This document shows, piece by piece, positions 26,377-35,568 of a stretch of 64,000 bases of DNA (the first letter of the stretch is position 1; every line of letters begins with the position of its first letter). The notes under the pieces are model-generated. The model ran no database searches. It worked only from the letters and a program-made list of their open reading frames with translations, and had not been told where the DNA came from. Source of the stretch: CALMFG01 sp963674805 (GTDB lineage Bacteria > Bacillota > Clostridia > Christensenellales > CALMFG01); contig CAXXNY010000016.1 of the NCBI GenBank assembly GCA_963674805.2, positions 124,001-188,000 of the forward strand, read 5' to 3'. The position numbers and the translations under genes are program-made.

Positions 26377-27513
26377 TTAATAGTCGTACTGGTCAATGTT
26401 TGATGCGTCGAATATCAAAGCGTCTCCCAGGACTATCATTTGATTGTCAATCGCAATTTCGCCCAATACAGATGTTGTAATAGATGCGGAATCAGTGCTT
26501 AACTCGCCGCCGACCATTTGATAGGCAGTCATCGTTGCAAGATATCCAAGATCCATACAGTTCCAAAGCACACCCTGCTGCATCGGATTGGTTTCGTCCT
26601 TAATATATGTCTTCAGCGAATTCGGTGTCGATAATCCGGTAATCGCAATCGCAGTGTAATCAGGCTTGTCTGCCGCTGAGTCATAAGCTGCACCCATAGC
26701 AGGCGTGATGAAGGAGTGCATGGCCATTGCGCCCTGAATCTGGTCATCTCCCGCGCCCATTCTGCTTATCAGCGTGTTGGCACCCTGCTGGCATTCTGTT
26801 GCATCAACGCCGGTATAAATAATATTCTTTTCTTCATCGTTCAGTAACAGCCATTGATATTCATCCTCGGCCAAATACTTTAAAATAGCATCTACCCATG
26901 ATTTAACATTGGCATCCGTTTTAACCGCTCCAATAATCGCAACATTTGCCGGTTTATCCGGGCCATAGCCTAAAGCAGAAAGCTGGTCAGAAACGGACTG
27001 AACAAGCCCTTTGCCAATACCATCAGCAGTCACCTGATTAACGAACAGATCACGTGAGTCTGCTTCCCCGTCAGAGTCATACGTAATCACTGAAATGCCT
27101 GCGTCCATCGCTTTTTTCAGGGTCGGGGCTATCGCGGCAGGATCAATCGGTGCCACAACAATCGCATCAACACCCTGCGCTATCCAGCCTTCAAGGATGT
27201 TAACCTGTTTCTGATTGGTTGCTGCATCTTGCGGCGGGCCATCATAAATTAATTTAACATCGAGACCGTTTGCAACAAGCTCGCTCACAGCATCCTCAGC
27301 TCCTGTTTTACATGCATCAAAGTAATTTTCGCCTTTGATTTTCGGCAGCATCGCAATCGTGATTTGCTCTGCTTCAGCCTCAACAGAAGTTGATTCGGTT
27401 GTCGTTGCAGCAGCTTCAGTTGACGTTTCAGCTGCGCTGGTGCTGGACGCGCAAGCAGACATCATGATAGCCGCTACAACAACGATTGCAACTAACAAAG
27501 ATACTTTTTTCAT
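26377..27513 (-). CDS. Sugar-binding lipoprotein, rhamnose/AI-2-binding-like (module C)
   Basis: A 378-residue binding lipoprotein with start at 27513 after AGGAGG, lipobox MSAC with Cys21 and a Ser/Thr/Glu-rich linker. The mature domain begins with IAMLPKIKGENYFDACKTG and contains YDGPPQDAATNQKQ. These are features shared by rhamnose-binding RhaS and AI-2-binding LsrB proteins. It is encoded last in the transport block (ATPase, permease, permease, binding protein), the same order as lsrACDB and rhaTPQS. With rhaM next door, a 6-deoxyhexose is more likely than AI-2, but both remain possible. Confidence 0.92.
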   Translation of the reverse strand: MKKVSLLVAIVVVAAIMMSACASSTSAAETSTEAAATTTESTSVEAEAEQITIAMLPKIKGENYFDACKTGAEDAVSELVANGLDVKLIYDGPPQDAATNQKQVNILEGWIAQGVDAIVVAPIDPAAIAPTLKKAMDAGISVITYDSDGEADSRDLFVNQVTADGIGKGLVQSVSDQLSALGYGPDKPANVAIIGAVKTDANVKSWVDAILKYLAEDEYQWLLLNDEEKNIIYTGVDATECQQGANTLISRMGAGDDQIQGAMAMHSFITPAMGAAYDSAADKPDYTAIAITGLSTPNSLKTYIKDETNPMQQGVLWNCMDLGYLATMTAYQMVGGELSTDSASITTSVLGEIAIDNQMIVLGDALIFDASNIDQYDY

Positions 27514-27579
27514 TTTATTCCTCCTTAGATTAAATATGGCTTGTCGGCATGATATGCCGCGACCATACATTTAATATAT

Positions 27580-28572
27580 TTAGTTCTCATGAGATTTTGC
27601 ATCTTCATGGACTCTTTTTTTCTTCTCTCTCTCAATGATGATCGAATATACAATCAAGCTGATAATCAGCACCATCCCGTGAATAATCGTCTGGACATCA
27701 ATCGGGATATTAAGAACAGTAAGCCCGCTGTTTAAGACGGCAATGATGAGTGTTGCGATAATCGTTCCCCTCACATCACCGACGCCTCCGTTAATGCTTG
27801 TGCCGCCCAGCACAATAATCGTAATAATTTTTAGATTCAGCGTGTTATCCGCATTGTATTTAATGCTTGTAAAACGCCCTAAATAGATCAGCGCTGCAAT
27901 GGCACACACAAATCCGCAGATTGTGTACAGTGCCATTTTTATATTATCGGTTTTTACACCGGAGAATTTCGACGAATTCTCGTTCAGTCCCATCGCATAC
28001 AGTTTTCTTCCGAATGTTGTTAATAATACGACGATGCTGAAAGCGGCCGCGAGTATGATATAGATAATAACGGCCAATGGTAATCCCAGCACCATTGTAT
28101 TGCCCATGAAGCTGGCGGAATCAAATGCATATACGCTGTCGCCCAGCGTTATTCCTCTTGCAAGCCCGTTAAACAGCATCCACGTTGCCAATGTTGCCAC
28201 CAACGGCGTCAACTGGATTTTTGTGATTACCAGTCCGTTTATAAACCCGCACACCAGCCCGACCAGCAATGTAACGGCTAGTCCTGCTGTATTGCCATAA
28301 ACACCAGCAATCATGCCTCCGCACAGCGCCGATAGTATCATGATCGCACCGATAGAAAAGTCAATTCCGCCGGATATAACAATTAGGGTTAAGGGCAGCG
28401 CAATGAGACCCACTTCTACAATATTTTTTAGCATGACATTGATGATATAGTTTGGATTGAAGAAGTTGTTGTTTATCAGCCCTATTGTGATAAACAACAC
28501 TATGAACAGGGCCAACAATGACTTATTAAAAGTAATCTTAGATTTCTCTTTCGCAATCTTTATTTTGCCCAT
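27580..28572 (-). CDS. Sugar ABC transporter permease 2, CUT2 type (module C)
   Basis: A 330-residue polytopic permease with the motif SGGIDFSIG at about 67-75 and VLGGTSINGGVGD further on. It forms the second half of a heterodimeric channel, as RhaQ or LsrD do. It starts one base after the stop of permease 1, so translation is tightly coupled. Confidence 0.94.
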   Translation of the reverse strand: MGKIKIAKEKSKITFNKSLLALFIVLFITIGLINNNFFNPNYIINVMLKNIVEVGLIALPLTLIVISGGIDFSIGAIMILSALCGGMIAGVYGNTAGLAVTLLVGLVCGFINGLVITKIQLTPLVATLATWMLFNGLARGITLGDSVYAFDSASFMGNTMVLGLPLAVIIYIILAAAFSIVVLLTTFGRKLYAMGLNENSSKFSGVKTDNIKMALYTICGFVCAIAALIYLGRFTSIKYNADNTLNLKIITIIVLGGTSINGGVGDVRGTIIATLIIAVLNSGLTVLNIPIDVQTIIHGMVLIISLIVYSIIIEREKKKRVHEDAKSHEN

Positions 28573-29595
28573 TTATGCATTCACCCCTTTATCCCTGCCA
28601 GCGTCAACTATCATCGTTTTTTTGCCGCTTCTCATTTTTGAAATCTGTGCAACAAGAATTGTACAGAGTATGATGGCCCCTTTTACTGCATCCGACCAGT
28701 CCGGCGGAAAGCCAAGGTAATTCATAGCCGGCCAGATTAGCGACAGGATAAAAGCGCCTAACACCGTCCCCATCACTTTCCCGCTGCCGCCGGCGATATT
28801 CGTTCCGCCGAGAATAACCGCAGATATAAATGTCATCTCCAGGCCGCTGCCGATACCGGTTGTCACGCGTTCTCCCGCTGTTGCGATTAGTGTTGCCGTG
28901 ATTCCATACAAGAGTCCCGATATACAGAAGCAGCTCATGATTGTTCTTTTAACATTGATTCCGGCTAGCCGTGATGCACTTTCGCTGTTGCCTATCGCAT
29001 AAAGTTTTTTTGCGAAGCGCGAATATTTCATAAACAGCAGAGCAGCAAAAACGATGATTATCATAAAGAGCGCACTCGCTGGAATAAAGCCAAATAGTTT
29101 AGCCTTAAAATTCAGCCATGTAAATGCGGGGGGCAGCTCATATATCGCGCCTTCTACTAAAACAGGTAAGATGCCCGCAAACAGCTGGGTCGTTGCCAGC
29201 GTTGCCACAATCGGCGGGATTCTGAGTTTGGTTATGAACAAGCTGTTGATGAATGTGAGTATCATACCCACAATCATGCCGGCCGGCATAAACACATAGA
29301 TGGGCATGCCGAGCTTTGCCAAAAAAGCAATGCATATGCTGATGACCGAAATGATTGCACCGGCAGAAACATCAATGTTTCCGGTAATAATCACAAGATT
29401 CATGCCAATCGCAGCAATAACGATATAGCTGAAATAATTGAGTATGCCCATCATGTTATTCAAGGAGAAAAACCCCGGCTCAAAAAAACCGATGAAGATC
29501 AGCAGCAAGGTGATAAATCCGGTCAACAGCAATTCCAGCGGCAGATTCTTTTTATTCATTCGTATCGTTTTCTTTTCCATCACTTTTTGATTCAT
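28573..29595 (-). CDS. Sugar ABC transporter permease 1, CUT2 type (module C)
   Basis: A 340-residue polytopic permease with a variant signature TGNIDVSAG at about 71-79 and VILGGTNIAGGSG later. It pairs with the adjacent permease at 27580-28572. This is the only transporter in the window with two different permeases, which separates module C from the others and matches the rhamnose/AI-2 subgroup. Confidence 0.94.
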   Translation of the reverse strand: MNQKVMEKKTIRMNKKNLPLELLLTGFITLLLIFIGFFEPGFFSLNNMMGILNYFSYIVIAAIGMNLVIITGNIDVSAGAIISVISICIAFLAKLGMPIYVFMPAGMIVGMILTFINSLFITKLRIPPIVATLATTQLFAGILPVLVEGAIYELPPAFTWLNFKAKLFGFIPASALFMIIIVFAALLFMKYSRFAKKLYAIGNSESASRLAGINVKRTIMSCFCISGLLYGITATLIATAGERVTTGIGSGLEMTFISAVILGGTNIAGGSGKVMGTVLGAFILSLIWPAMNYLGFPPDWSDAVKGAIILCTILVAQISKMRSGKKTMIVDAGRDKGVNA

Positions 29596-29607
29596 ATTCT
29601 CCCCGCC

Positions 29608-31113
29608 TTAGTTCACTTGAAGTGCTGTCTTAAGTATTTTTTCCTGTGTGGCTTCTGCTTTGTCCAACTCTCCTACTATCATGCCATTACGCATTACATA
29701 GATACGGTCGCACATTGAAAGTATCTCCGGCATTTCAGAAGAAATCATTAGAATCGAAAGCCCTTTTTCGGCAAATTTGCTGATTAGCGCATGGATTTCG
29801 GCTTTTGCATTAATATCAACCCCGCGTGTCGGTTCGTCTAATATCAGCAATTTGGGTTCAACCGCAAGTGCTTTTGACAAAGATACCTTTTGCTGATTGC
29901 CTCCCGAAAGGTTGGCGACGATAAAGTCAGAATTGGGTGTTTTGATATCTAAGTCTTTGATATATTTCTGTGCGGTTTTCTCTTCTGTTTCTTTTTTTAA
30001 GAATGCTTTTTTAAACAGTTTGTTCAAAATCGGCAATGTAATATTATGTTTGATATTCATATCCAGAATGAGCCCGTACTTGCCCCGGTCTTCTGATACA
30101 TAAACAATTTCATTCTTCATAGCATCGCTGTAGTTATCGATCTTTATCGGCTCTCCTTCCAGGAAAATTTCCCCGCTGTCCCGTTTGGTCAGTCCGCAGA
30201 TGGCCTGGGCCAATTCGGTTCTGCCTGCGCCTGCAAGTCCGCTAAGCCCCACAATTTCCCCTTTATTGATTATCAGCTGAATGTCTTTTAATACACCATA
30301 TTGGTTAAGATCCTGGACCCTGAATAATTCTTGGTCCGTCGCTACATTGGTTTTTACAAAAAAGCTGTTTAAGCTGCGCCCTACCATATCGCTCACGATA
30401 TCGTCGTGTGTTGTGTCTTTCATATCACGGCATGAAATAAAGCATCCGTCTCTAATCACGGTCACCCTATCGCACAAGCCGAATATATCGTCCATACGAT
30501 GGCTGATAAAAACGATCCCTGTGCCTTCTGATCTAAGTTTGCGCAAAATTGAGAATAACGCTTCGACTTCGCGCTGTGTCAAAGATGCCGTGGGTTCGTC
30601 CAGGATAAGTATTTTTGCATCGAACGTGAGCGCCTTTGCGATTTCGATCATCTGCTTTTGCGCCATGCCCAGAGACTGGATTTTTTCATTGACATCAATA
30701 TCAATATTCATCAGGTTATAAATCCTTTGAATCTCACTGCGCATTTTCTTATAATCCAGAACCGAGACGCCCATCACCTTTTTTGTTTCTTCATAACCGA
30801 GGAAAATATTGTCCATAACCGTCATTTGCTCAAACAGGCTGGTTTCTTGATGAATAATCGCTATCCCTTTTTCAACTGCTTCTTTGGGATTTTTAAAATG
30901 ACAGACCTCACCATTAACCACCACCTGTCCGGAATCCGCTTTTATGACACCCGAAACAATCTTCATCAGCGTCGATTTCCCCGCACCGTTTTCGCCGCAG
31001 ATGGCATGGATTTCACCTGCTCGCAGGTCGAAAGTCATGTCGGACAGCGCGATGACCCCGGGAAATGCTTTGGTAATGTTTTTCAGCTTCAAAACTTCTC
31101 TCATCTTTTCCAA
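29608..31113 (-). CDS. Sugar ABC transporter ATP-binding protein, CUT2 type (module C)
   Basis: A 501-residue tandem ATPase. Walker A GENGAGKST is at 40-48 (preceded by Cys, HAICGENG) and Walker B LILDEPTASLT. Domain 2 has GLAGAGRTE, LSGGNQQK and LILDEPTRGVDI. It is the first transport gene after the PTE-type gene, 12 bases before permease 1. Confidence 0.96.
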   Translation of the reverse strand: MEKMREVLKLKNITKAFPGVIALSDMTFDLRAGEIHAICGENGAGKSTLMKIVSGVIKADSGQVVVNGEVCHFKNPKEAVEKGIAIIHQETSLFEQMTVMDNIFLGYEETKKVMGVSVLDYKKMRSEIQRIYNLMNIDIDVNEKIQSLGMAQKQMIEIAKALTFDAKILILDEPTASLTQREVEALFSILRKLRSEGTGIVFISHRMDDIFGLCDRVTVIRDGCFISCRDMKDTTHDDIVSDMVGRSLNSFFVKTNVATDQELFRVQDLNQYGVLKDIQLIINKGEIVGLSGLAGAGRTELAQAICGLTKRDSGEIFLEGEPIKIDNYSDAMKNEIVYVSEDRGKYGLILDMNIKHNITLPILNKLFKKAFLKKETEEKTAQKYIKDLDIKTPNSDFIVANLSGGNQQKVSLSKALAVEPKLLILDEPTRGVDINAKAEIHALISKFAEKGLSILMISSEMPEILSMCDRIYVMRNGMIVGELDKAEATQEKILKTALQVN

Positions 31114-31149
31114 TCCTTATCCATATATCTTATAAAGCTCTGTGTCTAT

Positions 31150-32203
31150 CTACCGTGATTCTCCTGATAAAAACCGAACCGGATTCTGTTCAATAATCTC
31201 ATCAATCGCTTCCTGTTTAATACCATTGGCCCTCATCATCGGTACAATATTCGTTATGATATGATCATAACCCCAGCCGCCGTAGCTGTGCAGCATCACC
31301 TTTAGGCAAATGTCGTTTGCCAGTAATAATTGGCTTGAGTACCCATCATCAATCAACGCCTTCAGCACTTGCACACGTTCATTGTCTTTGGCAAATCCGC
31401 CTGCGGCAAATCCGCCCTCTTCAGCCTGGATATCAAATTCTTTACCAAAGTTATCAAATTCAACGTAGGCGCCTCTTTTTAATATGGATACAATATACTT
31501 ATAATTAAAGCTTACGTCCACGTGGCAAACACAAATATCATGCATTTTTACACCATATTCACTTAAAATATCAAGCGTTTTAAGCCCTTCCTGTCCCCAG
31601 GGATAAAGGTGCACATAGACGGGCAGCCTCGTTTTTTGATATGCCAGTCCTGCCGCCCGCAGACTCTTTTCTTCAATTGGTTTAATTTCTTCGCTTGTTC
31701 CAATTTCCCCAATAACACCTGCCTTGATACGCGTTCCTTCAATGCCAACCGTTAATTCCGTAATCATATGCTCGGCTATTTCCTCGGCAGATAATTTCTC
31801 ATCTTCTTTTGATATGGTATCAAAGGTATATAATCCGCATCCAATAATAATATTAATCTTCGCTTTTTTTGATATTCTTTTCAGCTTTTGAATATCCCTG
31901 CCGATATCCTTCAGGGTTAATTCAACAATGGTATCAACACCTGCGTTTTTTACATATTTCATTTCGTGAATCGCTGTACTTACGCGGTCAAGCAGCAGAT
32001 TCTGTTTGATCACATAAGGGTCTCTGCGCAAGAAGCCAATATTTTGCATCGATATTTTTTTGTCTTGCAATCTTTCTTTTTTCTTCCGCTTCAGGCTGCG
32101 TAAATTGATTTGTCAGGTCTATGATGATATGTTCGTGTGGAGATATTATCCCTAAACCAGATATCTTTTTTTCTCCGCAAACTGTGTTTATTGTCTGTCT
32201 CAT
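31150..32203 (-). pseudogene. Phosphotriesterase-family protein, frameshifted near the 5' end
   Basis: PTE-like hydrolase or lactonase, first gene of module C. The start ATG at 32203 follows GGGG and gives the metal motif SPHEHIIIDL. After about 40 residues the frame is broken. Reducing the T6 run at 32077-32082 (plus strand) to five joins the N-terminus to LQDKKISMQNIGFLRRDP and the rest of a normal protein. Later ligands GEIGTS, HLYPWG, CHVDVS and ANDICLK are intact, as is the C-terminal NPVRFLSG. As it stands only a fragment from an internal start (32070) would be made. Likely a fresh slippage mutation, phase variation or a sequence error. Confidence 0.88.
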
Positions 32204-32230
32204 GTATGCCCCGTTTCCTGCCTCACTTTA

Positions 32231-32269
32231 TGTTAACGTTATCATATAGACTAAAAATTTTTTTGTCTT
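32231..32269 (-). promoter_or_regulatory. Promoter and operator of module C
   Basis: Minus strand: AAGACA (32264-32269), 17 bases, TATGAT (32241-32246). The operator-like TGTTAACGTTATCA (32231-32244) overlaps the end of the -10. It matches the site before the LacI gene at 33341 and deviates from a perfect palindrome at one position. Confidence 0.65.
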
Positions 32270-32307
32270 CTTATTTATATTCACGCGTCGTTTGTCTAAC
32301 TACTAAC

Positions 32308-33324
32308 TCAGGTTTTAAAGTCTATGATATGACTGCTCGTTTTCCCCTCAATTAATTCAATCAGACTTTGCGCTGCTTTAAATCCCATTTCATATCTGGG
32401 TTGTTCAATGGTGGTCAGTTTTGGAATAATGAGCTCATCAATATCCAATCCGTCATGGCCAATAATAGAAAAATCTTCAGGAACGCTGTACCCTGCTTCT
32501 ATAGCCGCATTAATTGCCCCGATTGCCATATGGTCATTTTGAGCATATATTGCTGTTGGTTTTTCTTTCAGCGACAGAATTTGCTCCATCGCCGAATAAC
32601 CGCTGTTAATACTCTTGGCTGTTGTTCCTTCGCCTTCAAACATATAATTTTTATCTAAAGATAAATCATATTCTTCTAAAGCTTTTACAAAACCTTCAAG
32701 TCTTTTATTCCAGATAGAAAACTGGAATGTTTCTTCATATTCTTTTGTTGCTTTATCAATATTATATTCCAGTGATCCATGAATAATCGCAATTCTTCTA
32801 TGCCCCTTTTCCAAAAGGTGCCTGCCTGCAAGATAGCCGCCGTACACATCATCTGTGACAACATTGATACAGCCATCAACAATTTGCTCATTATCTATGA
32901 GCACGCATTTGATATTTTTCTCTGTCAGTTCTTTAATCTGTGCTTCAGTTATATTAAGGTGATGAAAAATCATACCATCTACAAATCTGTCAGACAGATT
33001 AGATATATATTCAATTTCTTTATCCTTAGAGTCTGCGTCGCATACCACTACGCTATAATTATTTTGATAGCCTGCATCCTCAACGCCTTTGATGACTTTG
33101 GGATGAAATAAGTTTGCGATATTTACCATGATGTGGGCAATCGTGTTTGTCCGGCCGGTAATCAGGCTTTTTGCCACTAAATTTGGTCTGTAGTTTAATT
33201 CGTCAATTGCCAGCAACACTTTCTTACGCGTCTCTTCGTTGACGTATCCGTTATTATTGATGACTCTCGATACAGTCATCACCGAAACACCGGCTTTTTT
33301 TGCTACATCTTTTATTGTTGGCAC
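32308..33324 (-). CDS. LacI-family transcriptional regulator (module C)
   Basis: A 338-residue LacI/GalR repressor. The start is a GTG at 33324 after GGAG. The HTH (about 2-24) includes KKAGVSVMTVSRVINN, followed by the hinge helix region NYRPNLVAKSL and the effector domain. It lies directly upstream of the PTE-transporter-rhaM unit, and matching operators stand before both. This gives a clear autoregulated local repressor. Confidence 0.94.
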   Translation of the reverse strand: MPTIKDVAKKAGVSVMTVSRVINNNGYVNEETRKKVLLAIDELNYRPNLVAKSLITGRTNTIAHIMVNIANLFHPKVIKGVEDAGYQNNYSVVVCDADSKDKEIEYISNLSDRFVDGMIFHHLNITEAQIKELTEKNIKCVLIDNEQIVDGCINVVTDDVYGGYLAGRHLLEKGHRRIAIIHGSLEYNIDKATKEYEETFQFSIWNKRLEGFVKALEEYDLSLDKNYMFEGEGTTAKSINSGYSAMEQILSLKEKPTAIYAQNDHMAIGAINAAIEAGYSVPEDFSIIGHDGLDIDELIIPKLTTIEQPRYEMGFKAAQSLIELIEGKTSSHIIDFKT

Positions 33325-33340
33325 AAATAAACTCCAAATA

Positions 33341-33388
33341 TGTTATCGTTAACACATTTATATTAACCCAGCATTTTATTATTGTCAA
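33341..33388 (-). promoter_or_regulatory. Promoter and operator of module C regulator
   Basis: Minus strand: TTGACA (33383-33388), 17 bases, TAATAT (33360-33365). The operator TGTTATCGTTAACA (33341-33354) lies just downstream, with the central CG typical of LacI-family sites. Confidence 0.75.
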
Positions 33389-33481
33389 GATAAAATAATG
33401 TTTACTGTCAATTTAAATCCGAACCATGAAAGAAAGCGCGCATTACAAAGATATGCAAAAGGTCTCATATTTATTTAACGT

Positions 33482-33598
33482 AAAAAACGCCCGCTGAAAT
33501 CTGTGGGCTTATATCGAAGCGCAGACTCTGCCTGCTGGTGCGAAGAATGGGAGTCAAACCAATATAACCGTTAATTCACAGGCTCTTAATAAAGTATT
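33482..33598 (-). repeat. Att-like/tRNA-Leu 3'-half repeat, copy 3, with terminator
   Basis: On the minus strand the block 33536-33598 reads like a decayed 3' half of a tRNA-Leu: loop TTAAGAG, variable-arm-like GAATTAACGG, T-loop TTTGACT between GG and CCCAT, acceptor CTTCGC, then ACCA. A terminator stem GCCCAC/GCGGGC (33489-33508) with an A6 run (33482-33487) follows. This order matches the copy at 54.7 kb. Confidence 0.6.
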
Positions 33599-33599
33599 T

Positions 33600-33926
33600 T
33601 GCTGAAATTCAGATACACTTTTCTCGCATATCATATATGTCTCTTTTACAGTCATCAACTCTTCTTTCGTTGGTATAACCATTACGGCTACTTGTTAATT
33701 AGATGTCGAAAACGGCCCCCTCGCCCCTCCTGCCGTTATTTATATTTTCATCTATTTCTATGCCAAGGTACGTGAAATTCTCCAATATCTTTGCACGAAT
33801 ACCTGCTGCAGTTTGCCGATTCTAGCCGAAAAAATGATACAGTTTGCGCCATCCATTGCAACCGCATATGCACCGATGTATTTTCTGATTCTATAGCAAT
33901 ATAAACATATAGGTCAAATGCCATCG
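33600..33926 (-). pseudogene. Acetate (or propionate) kinase C-terminal fragment, decayed
   Basis: No intact frame exists, but three consecutive frames give acetate kinase C-terminal sequence in the right order. They are KYIGAYAVAMDGANCIIFS, then GIRAKILENFTYLGIEID, then VAVMVIPTKEELMTVKETY. The fragment abuts the macrodomain gene on one side and the tRNA-like repeat on the other. An AckA/PduW-type kinase is a normal member of microcompartment loci, which fits the pduS-pduT pair nearby. Confidence 0.75.
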
Positions 33927-34381
33927 TATAAAACAAGGAATACATCTAAATCATAGGAAAACAGAAATTTATTGATTGCTGACGTTGCTACATCCAAAGC
34001 TTGGTCCTTTGGGTACCCAAATATACCCGAGGATATCAGAGGAAATGCAATTGATGTCAACTTATGTTTAACAGCTAATTTAAGCGAATTCAGATAACAA
34101 TTATATAATAGCTCTTTTTCATGGTTTCCACCGCCCCGCCATACCGGCCCAACCGTATGGATAATATATTTTGCCAGCAGGTTATACCCTTTGGTTATAA
34201 CGGCATCGCCTGTATTGCAATGTCCAATCGCGTTGCATTCGGGTTGAAGTTTTTCTGCGCCGGCTGCCTTAAAAATGGCACCGCAAACACCACCGCCTGC
34301 TTGAAGATGACCGTTCGCTGCGTTAACAATTACATCAACCTGCATTTTTGTAATATCATTTACGACTACAGATAGCGGCAT
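33914..34381 (-). CDS. Macrodomain protein (ADP-ribose/O-acetyl-ADP-ribose binding or hydrolysing)
   Basis: A 155-residue macrodomain. It has VNAANGHLQAGGGVCGAIF (NAAN and the glycine loop), TVGPVW, and the LISSGIFGYP phosphate-binding loop. Members remove ADP-ribose or acetyl groups from ADP-ribosyl compounds. The C-terminus is shorter than usual: after FLVLYD the sequence changes to acetate kinase remnant within two codons, so the gene is probably truncated by a deletion junction. Start ATG at 34381 after GTGAGGG. Confidence 0.85.
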   Translation of the reverse strand: MPLSVVVNDITKMQVDVIVNAANGHLQAGGGVCGAIFKAAGAEKLQPECNAIGHCNTGDAVITKGYNLLAKYIIHTVGPVWRGGGNHEKELLYNCYLNSLKLAVKHKLTSIAFPLISSGIFGYPKDQALDVATSAINKFLFSYDLDVFLVLYDGI

Positions 34382-34552
34382 AGCCGGGCCCTCACCCTAA
34401 TCAGTTTTTAGTCTGCATTATAATCATAACACAAAATCAGCTTTTGCTCGAACAACTAGTCTGGTTGCCTCTCCCCCCAATATAGATTCCAGAAAATAAG
34501 AAAGGATATACCTGTTTTTCATAATAGAATCATCTAAATGGAGGCAAAACAA

Positions 34553-34918
34553 ATGGCAAAAAAGAAGTATACAGCGGAACATATTATTGGAATATTGAGA
34601 AGGATCAAAGTGCTGCTTGAACAAGAGCAGACTGTTGTACATGTAGTCAGACATGTTGGCCTCGTCGAACAAGCTGACTATCGCTGGCACAAAGAATACG
34701 GAGGAATGAAAGTAGGCCAAGCTTAACGATTAAGAGAACTTGTGAAGAGAATAGCTGGTTGAAAAAGCTCGTAACAGATCAAGCTTGGGGTATTGCTATC
34801 CTGAAAGATGTATTATCGGAAAACTTGTAAGCCCGGAGAAACGCAGATACTAAGTTAAAGCTGCAATGGAAAAATACTCAGTATCTGAGTGTAAAGCATG
34901 CCGGGTAATTGGAAGTTA
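34553..34918 (+). mobile_element. IS3-family transposase remnant (orfA and start of orfB, inactivated)
   Basis: The first 58 codons (MAKKKYTAEHIIGILRR and YRWHKEYGGMKV) are an IS3-type OrfA after a GGAGG site. A stop then interrupts and the frame shifts, but ENSWLKKLVTDQA and ILKDVLSENL continue the OrfA C-terminus to 34830. A piece of OrfB (AMEKYSVSECKACRVIG) follows to about 34918. The remaining transposase and both ends are missing or unrecognisable. Confidence 0.8.
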
Positions 34919-35022
34919 ACCCACACGACCCTCCACTAAGCCGTCTCACTCCCATTTGTACTCTGCTTTGCTTTTGTAGATGCCTAATTACCGCGAAAAA
35001 ATCGTGATTCCTCTTTATAAAA

Positions 35023-35568
35023 TCAATAAATTGCGTTTAACACATCAGCATGCGGCGAAGGAATGACCACGCTTGCCGCCATCATGCCCGCCGTTTCTTC
35101 AATATTCTCGGCCGCTTTTACAGCAGCCCTTACCGCGGCTACTTCACCAGTTAGGGTGACAAACGATTTTCCGCCAAGGCCTCTGCCTAAGCGGACTTCA
35201 ATCAATTCAACCTGTGCCGCTTTGATTGCCGCATCCGCCGCATATATGGCCGCGCAAAGTGAAAAAGTCTCCATTATCCCAAGCGCATTCGGACCGCTCA
35301 CCTCACTGCTCGCCGCAATTGCACGAAACACGTCGTCGTGTATATTGGGGATCACCAGGCTGTCCACCAGCGATTCACGGCTTGCGGCAAGCGCCGCCTC
35401 TACAGCTGACTTAACCGCAGCCACTTCTCCGGAAACCAATACAATATATTTGCCGGCGCAGACCGCTTGCGCCATGACCAGATCAACATTTGCCGTTTTA
35501 AGCATAGTGTCCGCCGCTTCAATCCCTCTGGGGATTGACAGTGTTTCAATCATTCCCAACGCTTTCAT
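35023..35568 (-). CDS. pduT: Microcompartment shell protein with tandem BMC domains, PduT-like
   Basis: A 181-residue trimer-forming shell protein with two BMC domains (about 3-85 and 95-175). Each has the helix-strand pattern with ALGMIETLS and ALGIMETFS starts. The closest resemblance is PduT of propanediol microcompartments, whose pore carries a 4Fe-4S cluster. The conserved cysteine is present at about 37 in AVCAGKY. It begins one base after the pduS stop region and should conduct electrons through the shell together with PduS. No other shell protein or signature enzyme is in the window, so this pair is an orphan. Confidence 0.9.
   Translation of the reverse strand: MKALGMIETLSIPRGIEAADTMLKTANVDLVMAQAVCAGKYIVLVSGEVAAVKSAVEAALAASRESLVDSLVIPNIHDDVFRAIAASSEVSGPNALGIMETFSLCAAIYAADAAIKAAQVELIEVRLGRGLGGKSFVTLTGEVAAVRAAVKAAENIEETAGMMAASVVIPSPHADVLNAIY

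Noticed and set aside
34424..34720. Minus-strand frame opposite the IS3 remnant
   Set aside because: It is the antisense of the transposase orfA fragment and has no family features.
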